From: Polymorphobacter fuscus
Lineage (GTDB): Bacteria; Pseudomonadota; Alphaproteobacteria; Sphingomonadales; Sphingomonadaceae
Assembly: GCF_011927825.1 (NCBI RefSeq)
Contig: NZ_JAATJI010000001.1
Location: 496,001 to 560,000, forward strand
Length of the DNA stretch: 64,000 bases
Direction of reading: 5' to 3'
The first letter of the stretch is position 1. Each line of letters starts with the position of its first letter. The position numbers were made by a program, and so were the translations under genes. The notes under the pieces were generated by a model. That model made no database searches. It saw only the letters and a program-made list of their open reading frames with translations, and was not told the origin of the DNA. Shown here in pieces: positions 17,316-29,772 of this stretch.

Positions 17316-17513
17316 GATGCTTACGCTGCTGAAGTCCCCTGCCCCTATGAGATTGGTCCGCTGAACCGACCCTTAATGTCAATGGGGTGCCCTTGCCGGG
17401 GCTGTGCCGGACGCCAATATGATGCCATTGCGCTACCCGCCCATTGCAGTTTGCGCCGCAAAGCGGCACGTGCCGCGGTTGCTGAACGCCGCGCTTTCTG
17501 AACAAGGCCGACC

Positions 17514-19334
<1,821 letters not shown>

Positions 19335-19366
19335 GCATTGGACGCCGCGCGCCGACCGGCTAGACC

Positions 19367-20974
19367 ATGGCGATGGTCGGGCAGCGAACACCGCGGTTGC
19401 ACAGCCTTGATGGCGGGCCGCTTCACCCCGATGTCGCCATGCTGGCCGCCGCTGCGGATGCGGGATCCATCGACCGACGCAGCTTTCTCCAGCATGCGTC
19501 CTGGCTTGGCGCCGCTGTGCCGCTTGGCGCCTGCGCGGCCGCGCCGGGGCCTTCGAACGACCGGCTTCGTTTTGTCTGCGCCGTCCAGGCGATCAGCGAC
19601 CCGGCGCTTTCGGCCTGGGTCGAAGCTTCAAATCTGTATCGCAACGTCCTGGAATTCCTCACCGAAGTCGATGCCGACAATATCGTCCGGCCAGCGCTTG
19701 CCGAAAGCTGGCGCCCGAGCGCCGATCTGCGGACCTGGACCTTCACACTGAAACCGGGGGTTCGCTGGTCGAACGGGCAGCCGCTGACCGCGGCCGACAT
19801 CGGCCACAATTTCGATCGATGGCTCGCGCCTGGCTCAAAATCGGTCAATCGGACCGCCCTTGCCGCCATCACCGGCTTCGAACGTCTCGACGACCGGCGT
19901 TTCGCCCTGCACCTTGCCCGGCCGCTCTGCACTCTTGCCGAGCAGCTTTACAGCCCGACCTGTGCGATCGTGCACCCCGGTTTCGACGGGACACGCTGGA
20001 CCGACGGCCCGATCGGCACCGGCCCCTATCGGCTGACCGATTTCCAGGTCGGACGCCAGGCGCGGTTCGATCGCCGCGACGATTATTGGGGGCCGCCAGC
20101 GTTGCTGCGCCAGATCGATGTCATCGACCTCGGCCCCGATGTCGCCACCCATGTCGCGGCGCTCGCGGCCGGCCAGGTCGACATGCTGTACCGCATCGGC
20201 GTGTCCGAACTGGACCTTGTCGAACGCCTGCCCGCCGCCCGGTTGCTGCGACATCCGTCGGCCATGACGATCTGCATGCGCATGAAGATCGACCAGGCAC
20301 CGTTCGACGATATCCGGGTGCGGCGCGCCATCCAGCTTGCCGCCGACAATGCCGCCATGCTCCGCCTCGGCCATCGCGGATTCGGCATCCTTGCCGACCA
20401 CACCCATGTATCGGCGCTCCAGCCCGACCATGGCAGTCTGGCGCCGCAAGCGCGCGACGTCCGCGAGGCGCGTCGCCTGCTTGCCGCGGCAGGGTTTTCG
20501 AGCGGGCTCGACCTGTCGCTGGTGCTGGGCAACACCACCGGGCGCTGGGAACAGGATGTCGCGCAGATCCTGCAGCAGAATCTCGCCGAAGCCGGCATAA
20601 GGCTGGCGCTCAAGGTTCTGCCGCCGACCGAATATTGGTCGGTCTGGGACAAGGTTCCGTTCGGCCTGACCTCCTGGGGCCACCGGCCCCTCGGCATCAT
20701 GACGCTCGATCTCGGCTATCGCGGCGGATCGAGCTGGAACGAGACGGGCTTTGCCGATCCGCAGTTCGATACCTTGCTCGATACGGCGATGGCGGTCGTC
20801 GATCCGGTCGCGCGCCGGGGCGTGATGGCGCAGGCCCAGCAGCGGCTGCGCGACGCCGCGGTGATCATGCAACCGTTCTGGCCGGAAAAGTTCACCGCAG
20901 TCAGTCCCCGGATCCGGGGGCATGTCCTGCACCCGGCGGACTACTTCCGGCTGGAACGGGTGTGGCTGGCATGA
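19367..20974 (+). CDS. Peptide/nickel-type ABC importer, substrate-binding lipoprotein
   Basis: Extracytoplasmic solute-binding protein of 535 residues, SBP_bac_5 family. It begins with about 35 residues, then DRRSFLQHASWLGAAVPLGA and a cysteine at residue 56: a twin-arginine motif followed by a hydrophobic core and a lipobox (LGAC). It is therefore probably exported folded by Tat and lipid-anchored. An ATG at 19439 would give a shorter leader. The body has WTFTLKPGVRWSNGQPLTA, the family hallmark, and YWSVWDKV with a WGHRPLG region near the C-terminus. The ligand is probably a peptide but is not proven. Its stop overlaps the permease ATG, starting a four-gene coupled operon. Confidence 0.9.
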   Translation: MAMVGQRTPRLHSLDGGPLHPDVAMLAAAADAGSIDRRSFLQHASWLGAAVPLGACAAAPGPSNDRLRFVCAVQAISDPALSAWVEASNLYRNVLEFLTEVDADNIVRPALAESWRPSADLRTWTFTLKPGVRWSNGQPLTAADIGHNFDRWLAPGSKSVNRTALAAITGFERLDDRRFALHLARPLCTLAEQLYSPTCAIVHPGFDGTRWTDGPIGTGPYRLTDFQVGRQARFDRRDDYWGPPALLRQIDVIDLGPDVATHVAALAAGQVDMLYRIGVSELDLVERLPAARLLRHPSAMTICMRMKIDQAPFDDIRVRRAIQLAADNAAMLRLGHRGFGILADHTHVSALQPDHGSLAPQARDVREARRLLAAAGFSSGLDLSLVLGNTTGRWEQDVAQILQQNLAEAGIRLALKVLPPTEYWSVWDKVPFGLTSWGHRPLGIMTLDLGYRGGSSWNETGFADPQFDTLLDTAMAVVDPVARRGVMAQAQQRLRDAAVIMQPFWPEKFTAVSPRIRGHVLHPADYFRLERVWLA

Positions 20975-21909
20975 CCATATGGGGCGCGTTCGGCCGCCGC
21001 GTCGTGCAGTTGCTCGCAACCATGCTGGTGGTGTCGTTTCTCGTGCATCTGGCGCTGCAATCCAACATCGACAGCGTCGCGGTGAAGGTCCTCGGCCAAT
21101 ATTCGACCGAGGCCCAGCGCCATGCGTGGCTGGTGGAGAACCATTACGACGACCCGTTGCTGACCCGCTATTGGCGCTGGCTCGGTGGCGTCATGCAGGG
21201 CGATTGGGGCATGTCGCGCCATTATCAGGAACGGATCGGCGTTCTGCTGCGGCCGCGGCTCGCTGCGTCGGCGCTGCTGGCAGGGCTGGCGCTGGCCATC
21301 ACCGTGCCCTTGTCGCTGGCGCTCGGAGTGGCCGCCGGGGTCCGGGCCGGCGGGCCCGCGGACCGCGCCATTTCGGCCCTCGCCATTGTCACGACATCGG
21401 TGCCGGATTTCGCCATGGCGGCGTTTCTCGTCGCCATCTTCGTTCTCGGCCTGGGCTGGCTGCCGGGGGTCAGCACGATGGCGGACGGCGTTGCGTGGCG
21501 CGAACTCGTGCTGCCGGTCGCGGTGCTTGTCCTGGCCTCCACAGGCTATCTGGCGCGTGCGACGCGGGCAAGCATGGTCGAGGTCATGGGCCAGCCCCAT
21601 ATCCGCATGGCGCGGCTGAAGGGCGTCGGCCCGGTGCGCATCATCACCCACCATGCCTTGCGCAACGCGCTGCTGACCCCGGTCACGCTGATCATGTTGC
21701 AGATCCCGTGGCTGCTCTCGGGGGTCATCATCACCGAAGTGTTCTTCGCCTATCGCGGCTTCGGCACGCTGCTCTACCAGGCCGCGCTCAACAGCGATGT
21801 TTCGCTCATCCAGGCCGGTGCGATGGTCAGCGTGGTCGTCGTCGTTACCAGCCAGCTGCTCGGCGACTTGCTGCAGCGGGCGCTCGACCCGCGATTGCGG
21901 ACGGCGTGA
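20971..21909 (+). CDS. Peptide ABC importer permease, DppB type
   Basis: Inner-membrane permease of 312 residues with about six helices. The N-terminus RRVVQLLATMLVVSFLVHLA is the DppB-type first helix, followed by a long periplasmic loop. The EAA loop, which contacts the ATPase, is in YLARATRASMVEVMGQPHI and ARLKGVG. The ATG at 20971 overlaps the preceding stop (ATGA), and its stop overlaps the next GTG. The usual GxxxGxDP-type start of the loop is shortened. Confidence 0.92.
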   Translation: MTIWGAFGRRVVQLLATMLVVSFLVHLALQSNIDSVAVKVLGQYSTEAQRHAWLVENHYDDPLLTRYWRWLGGVMQGDWGMSRHYQERIGVLLRPRLAASALLAGLALAITVPLSLALGVAAGVRAGGPADRAISALAIVTTSVPDFAMAAFLVAIFVLGLGWLPGVSTMADGVAWRELVLPVAVLVLASTGYLARATRASMVEVMGQPHIRMARLKGVGPVRIITHHALRNALLTPVTLIMLQIPWLLSGVIITEVFFAYRGFGTLLYQAALNSDVSLIQAGAMVSVVVVVTSQLLGDLLQRALDPRLRTA

Positions 21910-22690
21910 CCAGCCGCCTGCTCTTCCTCTGCGGCGCTGCAATCATCGCGGCATGGCTCGCTGCTGCCATATCGGCACCCTGGCTCGCGCCGCACGACCC
22001 GCTGGCGAGCTTCACGCCGTTGCTGCCGCCCGGCAGTCCCGGCTTCGTGCTCGGCACCGATCTGCTCGGCCGCGATATCCTGTCGCGACTGATCTGGGGG
22101 GCGCGGCCGGTCGTGACGCTGTCGCTTGCCGCCACCGTCATCGCCTATGTCGTCGGAACCGCTGCAGGCCTTGTCGCAGGGTTTCGCGGCGGCCGGACCG
22201 ACAGCCTTCTTTCTTTTCTTTCCAACATATTGCTGTCGTTTCCTGTTCTGGTACTGTATCTCGTCATCATCGTCGCGCTCGGTGCATCGGCCGTGAACGT
22301 GGTCATCGCGGTCGCGGTCGGAACGACGCCGCTGGTTTTCCGGATTGTGCGTGACCTTGCCCGCGGCCTCGCCGGGCGCGACTTCGTCACCGTTGCGGTC
22401 ACCCAGGGTGAAGCCGAATGGCGCATCCTGTGGCACGACATCCTGCCCAACGCGGCGCCGGCGCTGGTCAATGATTTTTGTCTGCGCCTCGGCTATGGCG
22501 TGATGATGGTCGGAGCGCTCGGTTTTCTGGGCCTGGGCCTGCCGCCGCCGGCGCCGGACTGGGGCGGCATGATCACCGACGGGCGCGCCCTCGCCTTCGC
22601 CTTTCCGTATCTCGTGCTGTTCCCCTGCCTGGCGCTGGTTTCGCTGGTGCTGGCATTGAGCCTTGTCGCCGACAATCGTCCGGGTGCGCC

Positions 22691-22694
<4 letters not shown>
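21906..22694 (+). CDS. Peptide ABC importer permease, DppC type
   Basis: Second permease of the importer, 262 residues. It starts at a GTG that overlaps the previous stop (GTGA). After the first helix the protein has APHDPLASF and GFVLGTDLLGRDILSRLIWG, a nearly perfect DppC/OppC signature. The EAA loop is in GRDFVTVAVTQGEAEWRILWHD, and the last helices contain GALGFLGLGLPPPAPDWG. It is shorter than the usual 280-300 because the N-terminal tail is reduced. Its stop overlaps the ATPase ATG. Confidence 0.93.
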
Positions 22695-24271
<1,577 letters not shown>

Positions 24272-24281
24272 CGGGGTCCGC

Positions 24282-25586
24282 TCAGGCGACCTCGACGCCG
24301 GGAACCGGTGCCAGTTCGACGCGCGGCACCACCTTGATGACCGCCGGCAATGGCGTCAGCTGCGCCGGGTCATGGCTGCGAATGAAGCGTTCGACGATCG
24401 GCGCGATGCTGTCGCGCCATTTGCGGCCGTTGAAAATGCCGTAATGCCCGGCGCCCTCGGCCATGTAATATTGCTTCTTCTCGTCGGGCAGGCGCACCGC
24501 CAGGTCGAGTGCGGCCTTGGTCTGGCCCAGCCCCGAAATGTCGTCGCGCTCGCCTTCGATGGCGAGCAGCGCGGTCCGGTCGATCGCCGCCGGATCGATG
24601 CGCACGCCGCGGTGGACGAATTCCCCCTTCGCAATCGCCTGGCGCTGGAACACCACATCGATGGTCTGCAGGTAGAATTCCGCCGTCATGTCGCTGACCG
24701 AGCGATATTCCTCGTAGAAGGCCTTGGTCGCATCGGCGCTGTCGTCGTCGCCAGCGACCAGATGCTTGAACAATTCCCAGTGCGATTTCATGTGGTTTGC
24801 AAGGTTCATCGACATGAAACCCGCCAATTGCAGGAACCCCGGGTAGACCTTGCGGCCGGCACCCGGATAGCCCGCGGGGACCGTGGCGATGACATTCTGT
24901 TCAAACCAGGCGAACGGCCGCTGCGTCGCCAGGTCGTCGACCGACGTCGGTGCCTTGCGGGTATCGACCGGGCCGCCCATCATCGTCAGCGTCAGCGGCG
25001 TCGCCGGGTCGTTCTGCCCCGACATATAGGCGAGCGCGGCATAGGCCGGAACCGCCGGCTGGCAGACCGCGAGCATATGCGACCCCGGCCCGACGACCCC
25101 GGCGAACTCGATGATGTAATCGATATAGTCGTTGAGGTCGAAATGCCCCTCGCTGACGGGAACCTGCTTGGCGTCGCGCCAGTCGGTCACATAGACTTCA
25201 TGGTCGGGGAGCAGCCGTTCGACCGTGCCGCGCAGCAACGTCGCATAATGGCCGGACATCGGTGCGACGATCAGGACGCGCGGATCCTTGCGACCCGAAA
25301 CGGCGCGGCTGAAATGCTTCAACTGGCCAAAGGGCTTGCGCAGCACGATCTCCTCGTTGACCGCGACGCTCACGCCGTCGACAATCGTCGCCGACAGGCC
25401 GAACGGCGGCTTGCCGCGCGGCGCGGCCGCATGGGCGAACACTTCGAGCGCCCGCGCCATCACCGGGCTTGTCCCCGCATAGGACATGGGATTGGCAGGA
25501 TTGAGCAGCCAGTCCGATGTCGTCTTCGCCATGGCGCCCATGCCCGCCAGCCAGGCGCGCTGCATTTCATGTGCCGTGTAAAGCAT
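24282..25586 (-). CDS. phaZ: Intracellular polyhydroxyalkanoate depolymerase
   Basis: Cytoplasmic enzyme of 434 residues that breaks down stored PHA granules. It matches the intracellular PHB depolymerase family (long C-terminal PHB_depo_C region). The nucleophile motif is not a serine lipase box but AVCQPAVPAYA, in which Cys replaces Ser, as in Ralstonia PhaZ1. HYATLLRGTVERLLPDHEVY and VTDWRDAKQVP are family hallmarks. The C-terminal GHYGIFNGRKWR supplies the catalytic His. It starts at the ATG MLYTAHEMQRAW and is read alone. No phaC or phasin gene lies in the window. Confidence 0.92.
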   Translation of the reverse strand: MLYTAHEMQRAWLAGMGAMAKTTSDWLLNPANPMSYAGTSPVMARALEVFAHAAAPRGKPPFGLSATIVDGVSVAVNEEIVLRKPFGQLKHFSRAVSGRKDPRVLIVAPMSGHYATLLRGTVERLLPDHEVYVTDWRDAKQVPVSEGHFDLNDYIDYIIEFAGVVGPGSHMLAVCQPAVPAYAALAYMSGQNDPATPLTLTMMGGPVDTRKAPTSVDDLATQRPFAWFEQNVIATVPAGYPGAGRKVYPGFLQLAGFMSMNLANHMKSHWELFKHLVAGDDDSADATKAFYEEYRSVSDMTAEFYLQTIDVVFQRQAIAKGEFVHRGVRIDPAAIDRTALLAIEGERDDISGLGQTKAALDLAVRLPDEKKQYYMAEGAGHYGIFNGRKWRDSIAPIVERFIRSHDPAQLTPLPAVIKVVPRVELAPVPGVEVA

Positions 25587-25720
25587 TCAATATCCTTCTG
25601 CCGCAGCCGGGGCCGGGTGCGCCCGTGGGGCGCCGTTCGCACATGCAGCATAGCAATCGACGGCAGCAGCGCCAAATGATTATGGCATACACTGTCATTT
25701 TGATGCGTCACCGGGAATGA

Positions 25721-25735
25721 TTGAGCGAGGCTCAA
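25721..25735. promoter_or_regulatory. Inverted repeat upstream of the MsbA-like exporter
   Basis: TTGAGC-GAG-GCTCAA is a perfect six-base inverted repeat with a three-base spacer, 19 bases before the exporter ATG. It could be an operator or a hairpin in the leader. The spacing differs by one from an FNR/FixK box (TTGA-N7-TCAA rather than N6), so it is not called as one. Confidence 0.3.
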
Positions 25736-25754
25736 ACCCCTGCTATCGGGTTCC

Positions 25755-27557
25755 ATGGCCACAAAACCCGATCTGCCGCCGCTCGACCAGCGCAAGCTAT
25801 CCAACCTGACGCTGCTCTGGGGTTTTGTGCGGGCCTATCCCGCGCAGCTCGGCGCGGCGCTGATTGCGCTGGCCATCGCCGCGCTCGCCACCCTCGCCAT
25901 TCCCCGCGGTTTGAAGCAGGTCGTCGACAATGGTTTTGCGGCCGGTTCCGACCCGGCGGCGATTGCGCCCTATTTCTGGGGCCTGCTCGGCGTCGTCGCC
26001 GTGTTGGCGGTCGCCACGGCGTTTCGCTTCTATTTCGTCAGCTGGATCGGGGAGCGGGTCGTCGCCGACCTTCGCAAGGCTGTGCAGCGGCACCTGCTGA
26101 CGCTCGATCCGGTGTTTTTCGAAGAGAACCGCCCTGCCGAAATCGCGTCACGCCTGACCAGCGATACAGCCGTCATCGAGCAGGTCGTCGCCACTTCGGC
26201 GTCACTCGCGCTGCGCAATGCCGCCATGGGCCTGGGCGGCATCCTGCTGATGTTCAGCGAGGCGCCGAAGCTGACCGGGCTGATGCTGCTGGTCATCCCG
26301 CTGACGATGCTGCCGATCATCTTCCTCGGCCGCCGGGTGCGCAACGTGTCGCGGTCGAGCCAGGATCGCATCGCCAGCCTGGGCACCATGGCCGCCGAGG
26401 TTCTGGGCGCCATCAAGATCGTTCAGGCTTTCACGCAGGAGAGCCGGGAAGCGGCACGGTTCGGAACCGCCGTGGAAACGGCCTTTGCCACCGCCAAGAA
26501 GCGCATCCTGCTGCGCGCCGGCATGACCGCACTGGTCATCGGCCTGATCTTCGGTGCGATCACGCTGGTCCTGTGGCAGGGCGCGCTCGACGTCATCTCG
26601 GGGCGGCTCAGCGGCGGCACCATCGCGGCCTTCATCTTCTATGCCGTCATCGTCGCCGGCGCCTTCGGCACCTTGACCGAAGTCTATGGGGATTTCATGC
26701 GCGCCGCCGGCGCCAGCGGCCGCATGCGCGAGCTGCTCGCCGCACGCGCCGGCATCCGCGCACCCGAGCGGCCGACGCCCCTGCCCTCGCCGGCGCGCGG
26801 AGCGCTCGCGCTCGACAAGGTGACGTTTCACTATCCGTCACGCCCGGAGGATGCGGCGTTGCTCGACTTCTCGCTCGACGTGGCGGCGGGCGAAACCGTG
26901 GCCATCGTCGGCCCCTCGGGCGCCGGAAAATCGACATTGTTTCAGCTCGTCCAGCGTTTCTATGATCCCGAGCACGGCCAGATCCGCCTCGACGGCGTGC
27001 CGCTGACCAGCGCCGATCCGGAGGAAATCCGTGCGCGCATTGCGGTGGTGCCGCAGGAAAGCGTAATTTTCGCGACCAGTGCGCTCGAGAATATCCGCTA
27101 CGGCCGCCCCGATGCCAGCGAGGACGAAGTCTGGGCCGCTGCCCGCGCGGCGCATGCCGACGGCTTCCTGCGCGACCTCCCGGACGGGATCCACAGCTAT
27201 ATGGGCGAAGCCGGCACGCGCCTGTCGGGTGGGCAACGCCAACGCATGGCCATTGCGCGGGCCATCCTGCGCGACGCACCGATCCTGCTGCTCGACGAAG
27301 CCACCAGCGCGCTCGACAGCGAAAGCGAACGGCTCGTCCAGGCCGCCCTGGAAAGCCTGATGCACGGCCGCACCACATTGGTCATCGCCCACCGCCTCGC
27401 CACGGTGCGCAATGCCGACCGGATCATCGTCATGGATGGCGGCCGCATCGTCGCCGAGGGCACCCATGACCGATTGATCGCCGGCGGTGGCCTTTACGCC
27501 AAGCTGGCGCGTCTGCAGTTCGAAACCAGCCGGCCGGACGAGGCGCAGGTCGCCTAG
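25755..27557 (+). CDS. MsbA-like ABC exporter (fused membrane and ATPase domains)
   Basis: Half-transporter of 600 residues that should act as a homodimer. About six helices in the first 320 residues include GAALIALAIAALATLAIP and a coupling region with PAEIASRLTSD. The ATPase domain has Walker A GPSGAGKSTL, signature LSGGQRQRMA and Walker B ILLLDEATSALD, then the H loop IAHRLATVRNADRI. The family exports lipids (MsbA), drugs or heavy metals; the substrate cannot be told from sequence. It starts at ATG 25755 and diverges from phaZ across 168 bases. Confidence 0.9.
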   Translation: MATKPDLPPLDQRKLSNLTLLWGFVRAYPAQLGAALIALAIAALATLAIPRGLKQVVDNGFAAGSDPAAIAPYFWGLLGVVAVLAVATAFRFYFVSWIGERVVADLRKAVQRHLLTLDPVFFEENRPAEIASRLTSDTAVIEQVVATSASLALRNAAMGLGGILLMFSEAPKLTGLMLLVIPLTMLPIIFLGRRVRNVSRSSQDRIASLGTMAAEVLGAIKIVQAFTQESREAARFGTAVETAFATAKKRILLRAGMTALVIGLIFGAITLVLWQGALDVISGRLSGGTIAAFIFYAVIVAGAFGTLTEVYGDFMRAAGASGRMRELLAARAGIRAPERPTPLPSPARGALALDKVTFHYPSRPEDAALLDFSLDVAAGETVAIVGPSGAGKSTLFQLVQRFYDPEHGQIRLDGVPLTSADPEEIRARIAVVPQESVIFATSALENIRYGRPDASEDEVWAAARAAHADGFLRDLPDGIHSYMGEAGTRLSGGQRQRMAIARAILRDAPILLLDEATSALDSESERLVQAALESLMHGRTTLVIAHRLATVRNADRIIVMDGGRIVAEGTHDRLIAGGGLYAKLARLQFETSRPDEAQVA

Positions 27558-27640
27558 CCGGGCGGTGGCGGAAGTCGGCGATCTGGTTGCTTGCCGCTGG
27601 TCCGGGTGGTATCCGCGTCGGCGAAAGGGAGATACAGGAC

Positions 27641-27808
27641 ATGTTTCCGCTCTGGGTTTACATTGCCGTCGCTGCCGCGATTGGACTGACAGCTTTTGTT
27701 GTCGGGCGATTATTCCCGGGCTTTGGAGTCGCTTTTGTCATCCTAACGTCGTCCTTGTGGTCAGCTTACTCCTTGCGTCGTCATAACCGCCTCAGCCGGC
27801 GCGGCTGA
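27641..27808 (+). CDS. Small membrane protein of unknown function
   Basis: Predicted protein of 55 residues starting at ATG 27641, with AAAGGGAG about nine bases upstream. The sequence forms two membrane segments (WVYIAVAAAIGLTAFVVG and FGVAFVILTSSLWSAY) joined by a Pro-Gly turn, and a basic tail (RRHNRLSRRG). I do not recognise a family. Its frame has no stop for another 54 bases upstream, but this start has the better ribosome site. It lies 83 bases after the exporter and may share its transcript. Confidence 0.5.
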   Translation: MFPLWVYIAVAAAIGLTAFVVGRLFPGFGVAFVILTSSLWSAYSLRRHNRLSRRG

Positions 27809-27814
27809 ACCGGA

Positions 27815-28573
27815 TTATTGCGCGGTGTAGCCGCCATCGACGACCAGTTCGGCGCCAGTCATGAAGCCCGATTCATCCGACGCCAGGAACACGATGGCAT
27901 CGGCAATTTCGCGCGGCACGCCGAACCGTGCCATCGGATGCGCGGCCATCAGGCGATCGCGCATCTCGTTGCCGTTCTCGGCGGCGTGGAGCGCACCGGC
28001 AACCATCGGCGTGTCGATGAAGCCGGGATGCACCGAATTGACACGGATCCCCAGCGGCGCCCATTCGACGGCAGCGGCCTTGGTCAGCATCGTGACACCA
28101 CCCTTCGACGCGCAATAGGCTGCGGCCCCCGCCATGCCGACCTTGCCGAGGATCGAGGACAGGTTGATGACCGACCCGCCACCCTTGGCGGCCATGACCG
28201 GCCCGCAATGGCGTAGCCCCAGAAACACGCCATCGAGATTGACGGACAAGATGCGCCGCCAGTCGCCCAGATCGTGGTCGAGCAAGGCGAGCGCGCTCCC
28301 CGCCACGCCGGCGTTGTTGACGAGCACGCCTATACTGCCGAAACGCGCCATCGTCGCTGTGACCACAGCGGCCCAATCGTCTTCCGATGTCACGTCGTGA
28401 AGCATGAAGTCGGCGCGCTCGCCGATCGCTGCTGCGACCTCGGCACCCTCGGGGTTGCGGTCGGTCAGCATCACGAAGGCGCCCTCGGCCGCCAGACGCC
28501 GCGCCGTTTCCGCGCCGAGCCCAGAGGCAGCCCCGGTCACCAGCGCAATCTTGTCCGCTACGCGTCCCGCCAT
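27815..28573 (-). CDS. Short-chain dehydrogenase/reductase
   Basis: NAD(P)-binding oxidoreductase of 252 residues. The cofactor loop is TGAASGLG; Asp in MLTDRNP after the second strand favours NAD. NNAG is followed by the catalytic Ser in NLSSILG and by YCASK, so the S-Y-K triad is complete. The ATG at 28573 has a GGGGG site eight bases upstream; an upstream ATG at 28588 lacks one. The substrate is unknown: the C-terminal loop (GFIDTPMVAGAL) matches classical SDRs of the FabG/hydroxysteroid group. Confidence 0.85.
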   Translation of the reverse strand: MAGRVADKIALVTGAASGLGAETARRLAAEGAFVMLTDRNPEGAEVAAAIGERADFMLHDVTSEDDWAAVVTATMARFGSIGVLVNNAGVAGSALALLDHDLGDWRRILSVNLDGVFLGLRHCGPVMAAKGGGSVINLSSILGKVGMAGAAAYCASKGGVTMLTKAAAVEWAPLGIRVNSVHPGFIDTPMVAGALHAAENGNEMRDRLMAAHPMARFGVPREIADAIVFLASDESGFMTGAELVVDGGYTAQ

Positions 28574-28726
28574 CGGTGTCGCCCCCATGCTATTTGACGG
28601 CGAAGATAGAAGGGCGTGCGCGGTCGGCAACTGCCCCAAGCGTGAGTGTCGCTATATCCGGCGGCGTGATCTCACTTGGTGGCCGTCACCCTTGACGACC
28701 GTACGACGGAGGCGATCACCGCATGC

Positions 28727-28757
28727 AAAAGGGCGAGCCCTTCGGCCCGCCCTTTTT
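28727..28757. terminator. Bidirectional Rho-independent terminator after exbD
   Basis: A 13-base stem with one mismatch (28727-28739 pairing with 28744-28756) around the loop CTTC. It is A-rich at the left end and T-rich at the right, so it can stop transcription on both strands. It lies 20 bases past the second exbD stop and closes the tonB operon. Confidence 0.85.
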
Positions 28758-28777
28758 CCGTTCCGTCGATGACGGGA

Positions 28778-29197
28778 TCAGTTCGCGTAGGCTTCGTTCC
28801 CGACAAAGCCCATCTTGGTGATACCGGCCTGCTGGGCCTCGGCCATCACCTTGTCGACGACTTCATATTTGGCGAGGCCTTCCGGACGCAGACGCAGCTC
28901 GGGCTGGGTCGGCAGGGCAGCGGCTTGCCGCATATACTGGCGCAGCGTCGGCAGATCGACCTCGGTCTTGTTCCAGTAGATGTTCGACAGGAAGTCGATG
29001 TCGACCTGGTTGAACACCGGATCGACATTGCTCGGGTTCGGGTTCGGCGGCGGCAGATCGAGCTTCACAGCGTGCGTCTGGACCGGGATGGTGATGATGA
29101 ACATGATCAGCAAAACGAGCATGACGTCGATAAGCGGCGTCGTGTTCATGTCGGGGATCGGTTCCCCTTCAGCCGAACCACCCATTGAAATGGCCAT
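28778..29197 (-). CDS. exbD: ExbD biopolymer transport protein (second copy)
   Basis: Inner-membrane protein of 139 residues with one N-terminal helix (DVMLVLLIMFIITIPVQ) and a periplasmic domain. The helix starts with MNTTPLIDVMLVLLIM, holding the functional Asp. It is shorter than the upstream copy and diverges in the periplasmic part (FNQVDIDFLSNIYWNKTEV). It is the last gene of the tonB operon; two exbD copies in one operon are common in Sphingomonadales and Xanthomonas. Which copy partners which process is unclear. Confidence 0.9.
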   Translation of the reverse strand: MAISMGGSAEGEPIPDMNTTPLIDVMLVLLIMFIITIPVQTHAVKLDLPPPNPNPSNVDPVFNQVDIDFLSNIYWNKTEVDLPTLRQYMRQAAALPTQPELRLRPEGLAKYEVVDKVMAEAQQAGITKMGFVGNEAYAN

Positions 29198-29262
29198 GGG
29201 ACCTTACTCCTTGAAATCTAGCGACGCGACGGTTGCCGGCATCGACTGCCGGCAACGCATCA

Positions 29263-29736
29263 TCAACGCGACACCTGACCTGGGACAGGCTCGGAAATGA
29301 AGCCGATCTTCAGGAAGCCGGCGCGCTGCATCGTGAAGATCACCCCACCGACGCAACGATACTCCATGTCCTTGTCACCGCGGATATGGACTTCCGGAAG
29401 CTCGATCTTGCCGCCGGCCTTTTCCTGACGCGCGATCTCGTCCTTCAGGGCCTTGACGCCCCGATCGAGGAGTTCCTGCTTGGACTCGACTTTCGTCTGG
29501 CCCCAGAAGGTATCGCAATTGGTATCGACCGACAGCAGCACGTTTTCCGGCTTGGTCGTCGTCGGCAGGTTGGTCACCGTCGGCAGCGACAGCGGCACCG
29601 TCTGGATGACGACCGGAACGGTGATCAGAAAGATGATGAGGAGAACCAGCATGACGTCGACCAGCGGCGTCGTGTTGATCTCGGTCATCGGGCTTTCGCT
29701 GCCGTCCTCTCCGGGCGATCCGATATTCATCGACAT
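29263..29736 (-). CDS. exbD: ExbD biopolymer transport protein (first copy)
   Basis: Inner-membrane protein of 157 residues. One helix (VDVMLVLLIIFLITVPVV) starts after EINTTPLV, with the Asp needed for proton conduction. The periplasmic part has HIRGDKDMEYRCVGGVIFTM, typical of ExbD, including one cysteine. It lies 36 bases after exbB and 65 bases before the second exbD. With ExbB it forms the proton-driven motor that energises TonB. Confidence 0.92.
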   Translation of the reverse strand: MSMNIGSPGEDGSESPMTEINTTPLVDVMLVLLIIFLITVPVVIQTVPLSLPTVTNLPTTTKPENVLLSVDTNCDTFWGQTKVESKQELLDRGVKALKDEIARQEKAGGKIELPEVHIRGDKDMEYRCVGGVIFTMQRAGFLKIGFISEPVPGQVSR

Positions 29737-29772
29737 GAGTGAGAAGCCCTTCCCTGGCCAGCCACCAAGCGC

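Noticed and set aside
17316..17513. Gap between the PepSY gene and the ABC-F gene
   Set aside because: No small gene, strong hairpin or promoter pair stood out; it probably just holds the divergent promoters.
25721..25735. TTGAGC-GAG-GCTCAA as a FixK/FNR box
   Set aside because: The spacing is N7 between TTGA and TCAA, one more than the N6 of the family, and the gene behind it is an exporter with no link to oxygen.
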